Source of the DNA: Actomonas aquatica
GTDB taxonomy: Bacteria > Verrucomicrobiota > Verrucomicrobiia > Opitutales > Opitutaceae
Direction: 5' to 3'
NCBI RefSeq assembly: GCF_019679435.2
Contig: NZ_CP139781.1
Location: 1-64,000 of the forward strand
DNA: 64,000 nt
How positions within the stretch are numbered: the stretch's first letter is position 1; each line of letters starts with the position of its first letter. Positions 16,013 to 24,789 of the stretch are shown here, in pieces. The notes beneath the pieces are model-generated. The model ran no database searches. It had not been told where the DNA came from and was given only the letters and a program-made list of their open reading frames with translations. A program made the position numbers and the translations under genes.

Positions 16013-16765
16013 ATGAGTCGAGAGACCTGTTACCGATGTTTTTGGCCCAAGCCCCTTTGCTGGTGCGAGCGCATTACGCCTATCGCAACGGATACGCGTT
16101 ACGTGTTGCTCATGCACCCGAAAGAGACGCGCACCAAGGCGGGCACGGGGCGGCTGACACACCTGTGTCTGAGCAACAGCGAGATCATCGTGGGTGCGAC
16201 CTTTGAGCAGCATGAGCGGCTCGACGCGCTGCTGGCCGACGAAGCCAATCACGTGGTGCTGCTCTATCCGGGCAAGGAGGCGGTCAACCTGTCGGTCGCG
16301 CCCGCAGGCGATGGCGATAGTGACGGCGGTGGCGCGACCGCCGAGGCCCTGGTGTCGGCGGGCAAACGACTGGTGGTGCTGGTGTTGGACGCGACTTGGT
16401 CGTGTGCGCGCAAGATGCTGCGTTTGAGTCCGCGGCTGCAGCGGTTGCCGCGCATCATGTTTACGCCCTCGGCGCCGAGTCGGTTTGTGATCAAGGCGCA
16501 GCCGATTGAGGGCTGTCTTTCGACGCTGGAGTCAGTGCACGAGGTCTTGAGCGCGCTGGCCCGGCGCGGACTCGATCACTACGATCGGCCGGAGCAGTTG
16601 CTGGAGTTGTTTGCGGCGATGCAGCGTTACCAAATCGAGTGTGCGCAGGACCCGGGTCGCGGCGGGTATCGACGCGGCAACTACAAAGCCCCCGGCGAAC
16701 GCAAACCGATGAGCGCACGCAGCGTGCAGCGGCGATCGAATTACTTTCGGGTGGGCGAGGGGTAG
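16013..16765 (+). CDS. DTW domain-containing protein, putative tRNA-uridine aminocarboxypropyltransferase
   Basis: A 250-residue DTW protein. Members transfer the 3-amino-3-carboxypropyl group from S-adenosylmethionine to uridine (acp3U) in tRNA. The N-terminal zinc-binding-like set CYRCFWPKPLCWCERI (about 6-21) is followed by LLMHPKETRTKAGTGRLTHL and the family motif LDATWSCARKM (about 129-139, the D-x-T-W position). Near the end is PIEGCLSTLESVHEV. The basic tail (RRGNYKAPGERKP and on, about 220-250) is an added extension. The start MSRETC at 16013 is used because conserved cysteines follow it immediately. Confidence 0.88.
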   Translation: MSRETCYRCFWPKPLCWCERITPIATDTRYVLLMHPKETRTKAGTGRLTHLCLSNSEIIVGATFEQHERLDALLADEANHVVLLYPGKEAVNLSVAPAGDGDSDGGGATAEALVSAGKRLVVLVLDATWSCARKMLRLSPRLQRLPRIMFTPSAPSRFVIKAQPIEGCLSTLESVHEVLSALARRGLDHYDRPEQLLELFAAMQRYQIECAQDPGRGGYRRGNYKAPGERKPMSARSVQRRSNYFRVGEG

Positions 16766-16784
16766 GCGGCCACGGTGGCGGGGA

Positions 16785-16890
16785 GTAGCTGCGCTTGAGC
16801 CGGAGGCGAAAGCGTGGCCCGAGGGGGGGCGAGCGTCCCGCGAACCGTCCCGCGATCCGCGTTGTCGCTTGGCTCCAACGCGGCTACTTT
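16785..16890. repeat. Palindromic repeat in the gap before the DUF3857 gene end
   Basis: GTAGCTGCGCTTGAGCC at about 16785-16801 and GGCTCCAACGCGGCTAC at about 16871-16887 are imperfect inverted arms (13 of 17 positions pair) around about 70 bp. The left part, extended to 16821, recurs inverted at 4835-4870. The gap 16766-16957 also carries GCCGCGGCAGGATGCCGCGGC near 16914-16934. No gene is visible. Confidence 0.65.
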
Positions 16891-16957
16891 GAAGGCACCT
16901 TTTGATAGAGTGCGCCGCGGCAGGATGCCGCGGCCACGGTGCGGTGCGACGAGGGGC

Positions 16958-19900
16958 TCAGAGGTGTTCGCGGGCGCGGGCGAGGAGTTCGGCGCGGGCG
17001 GCGCGGCGCGGGGAGGTCAGGTCGCGTTCGAGGTAGAGTTCGAGATCGGCCACGGCCTCGGCGTAGTGACCGAGGTGGAAGTGCGCGACGCCGCGGAATC
17101 CGATGGCGGAATACCCTTCCGGTTGGCGGGCCACCGTGGCGTCGCTCACCGCGAGCAGTTCCTCCCAGTCGGCCGCGAAGTAGTCGCGATGCATGCGGAT
17201 GAAGGCCTGGTCGTCCACGTCTTTGATGACAGTGAGGAGACGTTCCCAGAACCAGTCCTCGAGCGTCGCCTCCTGGCCGAGGAAATCGACGCACTGGAGG
17301 AAGCTGTAGATCGAACTCATGTCGACGAGGCTGAAGACATCGTGGCGCGCTTTGAGGAAGCGTTCCAAGGCGACTTCCTGCATCAGCTCGAGTTCGTCGG
17401 CGGCATCGACGGCGATCAGCACCTGCCGGGTGAAGGGGAAGTTGTGCAGTTGAGTGAGGATGTCGGGATCCATGCGGTTCAGGACGGTGTAGGCTTCGTC
17501 GTAGCGTCCGCGGGTGACCAGGAACTGGAGCTGAAACGCGTCGGTATCGACGGTTCCGATCTCCTCGCGCGCCTCGGCGGTGAACAGGGTGTCTGGCTGG
17601 GCTTCGAGGGAGCGCCGCAGGTCCATGATGGCGAGGAGGCGGCGCACGCTGGCGCGGGTGAGCGGCAGCTTGTCGCGCGGTGCTTCCGCGAGGAAGGTCT
17701 GCAGCACGGCGCGATTGGCGTGGTAAACGCGATCGATGTCGGGGTCGACCAGCCCGTTGAGATTCCACAGGAACTGCGAGCGGCGGGAGTCCTCGATGTC
17801 GGAGCTGAGCAGGAACTCGATGAGCGGCAGGCTGAGGTCGGGGTGCGGCACCACCAACATGTGGCAGGAGGACAGGACGTTGAGCAGGTCGGTGTGATCG
17901 ACGCCGTTGAAGGCCGCTTCGGCGAGGGCGAGGGTGACGGCGCGGGCGCGTTGGGTGTGGCCCAACTCGTAGAATGACAAGGAGCCGAGCATGCGACCGA
18001 GGTTGGCGCGATCGGTCTCGTCGGTGAGAAGCACCGAGGTCAAACGGTCGCGCAGGGCGTGGAAGAACGGGCGCTCGGTGCGGGCGGTGCGCACGCTGCG
18101 CAGCCACTGGAGGCGCAGCGCGGCGGAGGTGTTGGAAACGGTGGAGCCCACTTCGAGTTGCTTCGCGGCGGCGAGGAACGCGTCGACCAGCGGATCGGCG
18201 TCGAGGTAGACGAGACGCTTGAGCTGGAGCTCGATGATCTCGGGCTCACCTTCTTCGAGCGGATGGTCGAGCAGCGCCTCGATGGCGGCGGCGATGGCGT
18301 CGGGTTCGCGCAGCGCGAGGGTCTCACCGGCGTTTTGGGCGAAGGCGAGCAAGTCGGTGAAGCGCTCCGGGAGTCCGGTATTGGCGGGGAGCTCCACGAT
18401 CTCGCGGGCCTGCGCGGAGAAGCCGGCGCCGCTCAAGCGGGCACTGCCGTAGGATACGAGCGGCACCCGCTCGTCGAGGGGCCAGAGATCGCTGTCGAGG
18501 GCGGACTTGATCTTGGCGGCGAAGTCCGGGGCTTCGTCGAAGGCGACGAGCAGGGAGACGAGTTGGCGAAACGCCGCGAGGCGCACCTGAGTGGTCGGCG
18601 CGGGGGAGCGGGCCTGCAGGTAGTTGAGGCGCACGGTGCGGCCATAACCGTCGTCGTTCCACTCGTAGTAACCATCGTCGCTTGGCTCGCGCACACCCGG
18701 CTCGTCGAGAGTGGCGGGTTCGAGTCGGTCGAGCCATTGGAAGTTGTTGGCGGCCACCCATTGGTCGACCCACTCGGTGAGGGCGGCGCCTTGGCTGAGA
18801 CTGCGATGCAGAATGTCGCGTTGCTGGCGCAGGGCTTTGACGAGGCCGGCGTTGGCTTGGACGCGCGGTTCTTCGAGTTCGCGCATGATCAGGTCGAGGC
18901 GTTCCTGCGAACGGCCGAGGGCGAGCAGGCGGTCGTGCATTTGGGCGACGATCCCATCGCGGAACTCGACGTCTTCCTGTTGCAGCACGGCTTGGGCAAA
19001 GGTGAGCGACTCCTTGTCTTCGGGCGTTTCGCGCGTGGCGTTCAACCAAATGAGCGCGGCGTAGTGCGCTTCGGCGGTGTCGGCGCCAAAGCGGTTGAGC
19101 ACCTTTTCCACCCAGTCGGGGACCTGATCGAAGTGGCCGAGTTGGAACAGGAGCAGGCCGGTGCGGCGGCTCATGAGTTCGTCCACCTGCGTCCCGGTGT
19201 CGGGCATCGTGCGCACGACGGAGAGAAACCACTCGCGCAGGGCGCGGTTGAGCTCGGGCATGGGCTCGGCGGTTTCCTCCATGGTGTTGACGACCAGCTG
19301 CGTGCCGAAGGGCGTGAGGTGCATCAGGCTGACGAAGGTGTCAAAAACGCGCAGCAAGGCAGTCGTGTCGCGCGCTTCGATGGCGTTGGCGGCTTGGGTG
19401 CCAAGGCCTTTGAGGTCAGTGAGGTCAGGCACGGGCACGGGCGTGAGCTCACCCTCGCTCAGCTCGGCGAGTTGATTGCGCCAGGCGTTTTGCCATTCCG
19501 CCGCCCATGTCCAGTAGCGCCGCAGCTCCTCGGGGTGGTCGGTGACGAAGGGCAGGGTGTCGGTGTAGATCGGGGCGAGGTCGAGTTTCTCGCGATACTG
19601 CTCTTCGATTTCGCTGACGTCCTGGAGCCAGGCCATGGCTTGGTCGTAGTCGTGTTTGCGCAGCGACAGCATGATGCCGGGGAAGAGGAAGTCGCCGCCG
19701 TCGGTGTTGCGTCCCTGCACGGGCGCGAGGAGGCGGACCTGTTCCAAGGCCTCGCCGTAGGCACGCCGTTGCAGCGCGATCTGAGTGAGTTTGGCGTGGG
19801 CTTCGGCGAGTTGGTAGGGCTGCGTTCCGGGATCGTCGACGATGAGTTGGTGCACGCGAATCGCGGCGTCGAGGTCGTCGAGCGCGACCAGACCATCGCC

Positions 19901-22900
19901 GAGTTCGTCCCAAGCGCTCACGACTTCGGTGTTGTCCTCGCTCGCCGGCATGAGCACGGCGATGTCGCCGAGGCGGCGCAGGAAGGCGTCGTCCTGGCGG
20001 GAGGAGCGCAGCCACCAGAGGGCCCAGCGGGTGTATTGGGCGACCGCCTCTTTGTTGTCGTTGTGATAGAGCGCGAGGTTGAGGGCGGCGTTGATGACGG
20101 CGACGCCTTCGCGGGCGTCGTTGGCGCGTTCGAGTTCGGCTTCGACGGCGGCAAAATCGGCCCAAGTGGACGCGTCGCCGACGGCCAGCCAATCGAGGGA
20201 GCTGGACGTTTCGACCAGCTCCTGCAGGGCAAGGTAATACTCGCGCCAGGCATCGTCGGCTTCGAGGCGGCGGATGAGCGCGGCGAGACCAGGGGAGTTG
20301 GTTTCGTCGGACGGATTGGCGTCCGGGAGCGTGGCGGTGGCGAGGGTGGCGAAGGCAGTCAGCGCTTCATGCTGCTCGGTCGGAATGCTGGTGCTCAGGT
20401 AATCAAACACCTGATCGAGCACGCCGGGGGTGTTCTCGGGGCCGACCTGATTAGGCAGTTGTTCGAGCCAGGCTTGGGTGGCGGAAGCATCGGCGAGCTC
20501 CACGAGAAGGCGGGCGTGGTATTTGATGATGGCGAGCTGCGCGTCGGAATTGATGTCGGCGAAGCGGGCAAAGGTTTCGCGCGCCGCGGCGGGATCGTTT
20601 TCGGACTGGAACGCGCCGGCGTAGTAGGCGCACCAACCGCGCCGGTAGGGCGAGGCTTGGGTGTCATCGGCGACGTCCAGCAGGATGCGGATGCCCTCGG
20701 GGTCCTTGGCGTTGGACCAGAGGGCGCGACCGAGCAGGTAGCGGCCCCAGTTGAGGGAGCTCGGCGGCGCGGAGGCCCCAAAGCGCTGCAGCACGTCGCG
20801 CAGCTTGGCGATGAAGGTCTCGTCCCAGGTCCCATCGGCATCGAGCAAGGCGAGATACACGGTGGCATCGAACGCGGTTTCCGGTTCGTCGGGAAACCAC
20901 TGGATGATCCGCTGCAGGGCGAGACGGCGGCGCAGGTCATCACGACCCTCCGGGTAACGGTTCTCCAACAAGCGCATCTGCCCGCCGCCGGTGGCGAGTA
21001 GGGGGAAGTCGGCGGTGGAGAGGGTTTCGGTCGCGACGGCGTCGGCGTCGGTGGCGTCCGTCTCGGACGGCGCTTCGCGGGTCAGCGTGGCGGGGCGATC
21101 GAGCCACGCGGTGAGGGCGCGGATGGCGCGATGGAAAACGGGGTAGTCATCGGGCGCGATGATGGGGCGTTGCGGTTGCCAACGCAGTTGCATGGCGAGT
21201 TCGCCGGGGCGTTTTTCCCAACGCGCGGAGATGCTGATACTGTCGGAGTTGACCTCAAAGGGCTCCGGAATCTGACCGGCATGCAGGTTGGGCGGCAGGG
21301 TGATGCGCGCGGTCAGGGATTCAGTGCGGGTGTAAGTGAAGTATGGATACGTGCGATCGTCGTCGGCATCCAGGTCCGGCAGCCAGTGCACGGGGAAGGG
21401 GAACTGCACCGTGAGGTTTTCGCTGCCGGGCGAAGGGCGCACGAAATAGCCGCGGATGGCGAAGTCGCCCACCGGGCCCTGGGTGGGCGTGTAGTCGAGG
21501 TCGAGGGTTTCGGAACCGGGGAAGAAGGCTTGCACGTCGTCGCTCAAGCCGGAGCGACGCCTCTGCGTGTCGCGGGCGTTGTAGTAGCCGGCGTAGAACG
21601 CGGCGTCGGAGCCGGTGGCCGCGAAGGTGAACCAACCGCTGAGCTCCGCCTGTTCGTTCAAGCTCGCTTCGGCCGAGATGTGAATGCCGCTGTCGTTGCT
21701 GGTGGGCGTGCGCACCCACACCGCTTTGCCATCGGCGAGCATGAGGACTTCGCGGGCGGAATCGGCGAGGGGTAGGAAGGTCGGGTCGAGTTGGTCGACG
21801 GTGGGATCGAGAAACCAGATGGAACCGTCGGCGCGTGGCACGGCGAGGATGGCGTGGTTGAACTGGTGCCACGACGGACTGCGGCGCTCGACGCGGCCGT
21901 GGTTGGTGGTGCGCAGCAGAACGATGTGGGACTCGATGCCTTTGGCGGCGAGCAGGGCGCGCAGCAGGTTGGCTTTGTCTTTGCAGTCGCCGTAGCGATT
22001 GGCCCAGACCTCGGCGCAGTCGTAGGGTTGGTAACCGGCGAGGCCAAACTCGAGGCCGGTGTAGCGCACGTCGTTGGAGACGTGATCAAACAGCGTGCGG
22101 ATGATGGCGTCGTCGTCGGTCAGGTCGTCGGTCCACTCGGCCAACAGGGTGGTGAGTTCGGGGCCGATCTGGGAACGGTCCTGCAGCAGACCATCGAACC
22201 ACGCGGCGACTTCGTCCCAGGACTCGAGGGTCGACAACCACACGGTGGGAGCGCGGAAACTGAAGGCGGGCGAGCGGCTTTCCCAATCCATGTCCGGGGA
22301 AGGACCGCGGGCCCAGGTGCGGCGGGAGCGGCCGGCGGCGTAGTCGCGCTCGTCGGTCGGCGTGGGCACGTCGGGGTGGGCGGCGAGCGCATGCACGCGG
22401 TCGAGATCCGCCGTCGGGAAATCGAGCACGAGTCGGGAGCGGAAGCGTTCCCAGCCGGATTGAAAGGACATGGAGGCGGCAAACTCACCCGGGAAAACCG
22501 GGTCGTCCTCACGCACCAGCACGATGGTGGATGTCACCGCGCCGGCCGAGACCATGGGGAAGATGACGGTGAGCTCCTCCTCGCTGGTGTAGAGGCTGTT
22601 GGCGGCCTCGTGTTGGGGGGCTTGCAGGAACGCACCGCGGGTATCGATCTCGCGCCGCGTGCCGTCGGGCAGGATGGTGGCGGCGTCGATCAGGAAGAGG
22701 GACTCGCGGGTCTTGTCGTAGCTGTAGGTGTTGGATCCGAGTGCCTCGATTGCGCCCTCCGTGCGCGCGTAGTAGATATCGTGATACACGCGGTAAGTCG
22801 TGCCATTATCTGCGCGGTAGTGGATCGTCTCGGCGAGAAGGGTGAGGCCGTTTTGATCCGTATCCGGATGGTGGTCACGCCCCGCCAGGACGTCCTCCAG

Positions 22901-23044
22901 CGGAGTCAGCAGGGGGGCAATCGCCTCGTGGTAGATCGCCGGTGCCTTGCGCTCGGGGGGGACTTGCGCGAAGACGTTGAGAGTAAGGAGTGGGGTGAGG
23001 AGGGCAACGGAGGCAAAGAGCATCCGTTTGAGGAAGCATGGCAT
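16958..23044 (-). CDS. Giant DUF3857/transglutaminase-like exported protein with TPR-like C-terminus
   Basis: A 2028-residue protein. A signal peptide lies at about 1-26 (MLFASVALLTPLLTLNVFAQ). Residues about 60-300 match DUF3857 (YHDIYYARTEGAIEALGSN, then DAATILPDGTRREID). A transglutaminase-like core follows, with NRYGDCKDKANLLRALLAAK near 350 (Cys), FNHAILAVPR near 396 (His) and IWFLDPT near 412 (Asp). After about residue 650 some 1350 residues of alternating helices (LAIIKYHARLLVELADAS, LAEAHAKLTQIALQRRAYGEALEQ) look like TPR/solenoid repeats, ending in FRGVAHFHLGHYAEAVADLELYLERD. DUF3857-transglutaminase proteins are usually 600-1200 residues, so this one is exceptionally long. It is probably periplasmic; the function is unknown. 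It is a single uninterrupted frame. Confidence 0.9.
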   Translation of the reverse strand: MPCFLKRMLFASVALLTPLLTLNVFAQVPPERKAPAIYHEAIAPLLTPLEDVLAGRDHHPDTDQNGLTLLAETIHYRADNGTTYRVYHDIYYARTEGAIEALGSNTYSYDKTRESLFLIDAATILPDGTRREIDTRGAFLQAPQHEAANSLYTSEEELTVIFPMVSAGAVTSTIVLVREDDPVFPGEFAASMSFQSGWERFRSRLVLDFPTADLDRVHALAAHPDVPTPTDERDYAAGRSRRTWARGPSPDMDWESRSPAFSFRAPTVWLSTLESWDEVAAWFDGLLQDRSQIGPELTTLLAEWTDDLTDDDAIIRTLFDHVSNDVRYTGLEFGLAGYQPYDCAEVWANRYGDCKDKANLLRALLAAKGIESHIVLLRTTNHGRVERRSPSWHQFNHAILAVPRADGSIWFLDPTVDQLDPTFLPLADSAREVLMLADGKAVWVRTPTSNDSGIHISAEASLNEQAELSGWFTFAATGSDAAFYAGYYNARDTQRRRSGLSDDVQAFFPGSETLDLDYTPTQGPVGDFAIRGYFVRPSPGSENLTVQFPFPVHWLPDLDADDDRTYPYFTYTRTESLTARITLPPNLHAGQIPEPFEVNSDSISISARWEKRPGELAMQLRWQPQRPIIAPDDYPVFHRAIRALTAWLDRPATLTREAPSETDATDADAVATETLSTADFPLLATGGGQMRLLENRYPEGRDDLRRRLALQRIIQWFPDEPETAFDATVYLALLDADGTWDETFIAKLRDVLQRFGASAPPSSLNWGRYLLGRALWSNAKDPEGIRILLDVADDTQASPYRRGWCAYYAGAFQSENDPAAARETFARFADINSDAQLAIIKYHARLLVELADASATQAWLEQLPNQVGPENTPGVLDQVFDYLSTSIPTEQHEALTAFATLATATLPDANPSDETNSPGLAALIRRLEADDAWREYYLALQELVETSSSLDWLAVGDASTWADFAAVEAELERANDAREGVAVINAALNLALYHNDNKEAVAQYTRWALWWLRSSRQDDAFLRRLGDIAVLMPASEDNTEVVSAWDELGDGLVALDDLDAAIRVHQLIVDDPGTQPYQLAEAHAKLTQIALQRRAYGEALEQVRLLAPVQGRNTDGGDFLFPGIMLSLRKHDYDQAMAWLQDVSEIEEQYREKLDLAPIYTDTLPFVTDHPEELRRYWTWAAEWQNAWRNQLAELSEGELTPVPVPDLTDLKGLGTQAANAIEARDTTALLRVFDTFVSLMHLTPFGTQLVVNTMEETAEPMPELNRALREWFLSVVRTMPDTGTQVDELMSRRTGLLLFQLGHFDQVPDWVEKVLNRFGADTAEAHYAALIWLNATRETPEDKESLTFAQAVLQQEDVEFRDGIVAQMHDRLLALGRSQERLDLIMRELEEPRVQANAGLVKALRQQRDILHRSLSQGAALTEWVDQWVAANNFQWLDRLEPATLDEPGVREPSDDGYYEWNDDGYGRTVRLNYLQARSPAPTTQVRLAAFRQLVSLLVAFDEAPDFAAKIKSALDSDLWPLDERVPLVSYGSARLSGAGFSAQAREIVELPANTGLPERFTDLLAFAQNAGETLALREPDAIAAAIEALLDHPLEEGEPEIIELQLKRLVYLDADPLVDAFLAAAKQLEVGSTVSNTSAALRLQWLRSVRTARTERPFFHALRDRLTSVLLTDETDRANLGRMLGSLSFYELGHTQRARAVTLALAEAAFNGVDHTDLLNVLSSCHMLVVPHPDLSLPLIEFLLSSDIEDSRRSQFLWNLNGLVDPDIDRVYHANRAVLQTFLAEAPRDKLPLTRASVRRLLAIMDLRRSLEAQPDTLFTAEAREEIGTVDTDAFQLQFLVTRGRYDEAYTVLNRMDPDILTQLHNFPFTRQVLIAVDAADELELMQEVALERFLKARHDVFSLVDMSSIYSFLQCVDFLGQEATLEDWFWERLLTVIKDVDDQAFIRMHRDYFAADWEELLAVSDATVARQPEGYSAIGFRGVAHFHLGHYAEAVADLELYLERDLTSPRRAARAELLARAREHL

Positions 23045-23085
23045 CGCCGTCCGTTAACGGGAAACGGGGCGATGGGGGCAAGTCA

Positions 23086-24684
23086 TTACCGGTCGTTCGC
23101 GGGCACGGGGCCGAGGGTCCAGGTGCCGTCGATGCAGCGCCAGAGGGCGGGGAAGGGACTGCGGTCCTGCAGGGTGGGCGGCAGGCGATGCGGACGCACG
23201 TGGTCGTAGCAACGCAGCGCACCAAAACGACGGAGCGAGGCGGGCATGCCGACGGCGGTGAATCCGGGATGGCCTCCGGCCGGAAAGGGACCGCCGTGCA
23301 TCATGGCCGGCGAGACCGCGACGCCGGTGGGCATTTTGTCGTTGAGCAAACGGCCGACGCGGGGGGCGAGCCGGGCGACGAGTTCGTCGTAGAGCGCGTC
23401 ATCATTGCCGTCTGCGGCGCTGTAGAGCGATCCGGTGAGCGAGGCGTCCAAGTGCTCGTAAACGGTGCGGAGTTCGTCGGCATCGCGAGCGACTACGAGC
23501 AGCGAAGCCGGACCAAACATCTCGCGCTGGAAACGGGCCGGGTCGGCGAGGTAAGTGCGGGCGTCAACGCGGAGCACGGCGGGACGCGGGTAAAACCCGT
23601 CGGCCGATGGCGCCGGTCCTCGGGCGACGAGGGTGGCGCCGGCGTCGAGCAAACCTTGCACGGCGTCGTCGAGTTCGCGTGGGAGTGCAGCGGTGAGCAT
23701 GGGACCGGATGTGTGCTCGGCGAAGGTGGCGCGAACCCTTTCGAGATAGCGGTCGAGGCCGGCGCTGTCGGTCGTGAGCACGAGGCCCGGGTTGGTGCAG
23801 AATTGGCCGACGCCGAGCAGGCTCGATTCGCAGAATGCGCGGGCGATCTCGGTCGGCCGTTCGCGCAGCGCTCCGGGCAGGATACCGACGGGGTTGACGC
23901 CACTCATTTCAAAGTAGGCGGGCGTGCCGGTGGCGTCGGCGGCGGCTTTGATGGCGCGGCCGGCTTTCTCGCCGCCGGTGAAGCCGATGGCGCCGAGGCG
24001 CGGGTCGCTGGCGAGACGCAGGCCGTCTTCGTTGCTGCAGTGATAAAAGAGCTGCACGGTGGCCGACGGCAGACCGGTGGTGGTGGCGGCTTCGTGGGCG
24101 AGTTCGGCGAGCCGTTGGGTGGTGCCGGGATGGGCCGGGTGGGCTTTGGCGATGACGGCGTGACCGGTGGCGATGGCCGCGGCGAAATCGCCGCCGGCGA
24201 TGCCATTGTAGGCGAAGGGGAAGTTGTTCGGCCCCATCACGAGGATGGGTTTGGCGAGCGGTTCGAGTTGGGTGCGCAGGTTGGCGGTCGTGTCGATGAC
24301 CGGTTGGCGCCAGTTCTGGTCGCGGGCGCAGGCGGCAGCGTCGCGGAGTTGTTTGAGGGTGCGGGGAATCTCGACTTGGACGAATCGTGCGTCGGCGGGC
24401 AGGCCGGACTCGCGACTGGCGAGGGTGGCCAGTTCGTCGGTGTGGGTCACGATGGCGTCGGCGTAAGCTTCGAGAAAGGAGGCGAGTTGGACGGGGGACG
24501 TTTGCGCGAGTTCACGGGCGTCGCGGGCGGCGGAGGTGAGGAGGTGGTCGAGTTGCGACCAGGGGCTGACTGGAAACTGCTCGGGCAGAGACTCGCCGGT
24601 GGCGGGCGCGGAGGCGTTGAAGAAATCAGCATCGGCCGAAGCTGCGATCCATTCACCGTCGATGAGCAGAGGTTGGTTTCCCAT
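23086..24684 (-). CDS. Aldehyde dehydrogenase, 2,5-dioxovalerate (ketoglutarate semialdehyde) type, copy 2
   Basis: A 532-residue NADP-type aldehyde dehydrogenase. The cofactor region is PILVMGPNNFPFAYNGIAGGDFAAAIATGHAVIAKAHPAHPG (about 145-186), the second loop GAIGFTGGEKAG, and the catalytic cysteine is in LGVGQFCTNPG near 290. This pattern, with AHPAHPGT and QFCTNPG, is that of alpha-ketoglutarate semialdehyde dehydrogenases, which finish oxidative breakdown of pentoses and uronic acids to 2-oxoglutarate. The start MGNQPLLIDGEW aligns with the paralogue at 26376. It lies 105 bp downstream of that paralogue on the same strand and is clearly a duplicate. Confidence 0.9.
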   Translation of the reverse strand: MGNQPLLIDGEWIAASADADFFNASAPATGESLPEQFPVSPWSQLDHLLTSAARDARELAQTSPVQLASFLEAYADAIVTHTDELATLASRESGLPADARFVQVEIPRTLKQLRDAAACARDQNWRQPVIDTTANLRTQLEPLAKPILVMGPNNFPFAYNGIAGGDFAAAIATGHAVIAKAHPAHPGTTQRLAELAHEAATTTGLPSATVQLFYHCSNEDGLRLASDPRLGAIGFTGGEKAGRAIKAAADATGTPAYFEMSGVNPVGILPGALRERPTEIARAFCESSLLGVGQFCTNPGLVLTTDSAGLDRYLERVRATFAEHTSGPMLTAALPRELDDAVQGLLDAGATLVARGPAPSADGFYPRPAVLRVDARTYLADPARFQREMFGPASLLVVARDADELRTVYEHLDASLTGSLYSAADGNDDALYDELVARLAPRVGRLLNDKMPTGVAVSPAMMHGGPFPAGGHPGFTAVGMPASLRRFGALRCYDHVRPHRLPPTLQDRSPFPALWRCIDGTWTLGPVPANDR

Positions 24685-24789
24685 GCCAACAAGGTAGCCG
24701 CTTGCGACGACGATGCGAGGCGGGCGGGCAAAAAGAAGGGCCGACATGGGTCGGCCCGGTTGAAGGGATGAAGGACGTGGCGGGGACGT

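Noticed and set aside
18059..21001. 980-codon frame opposite the giant DUF3857 gene, and similar plus-strand frames at 21791-23209 and 23038-24771
   Set aside because: Composition is the complement of the real genes, with no domain motif or plausible start; the minus-strand genes carry catalytic motifs.
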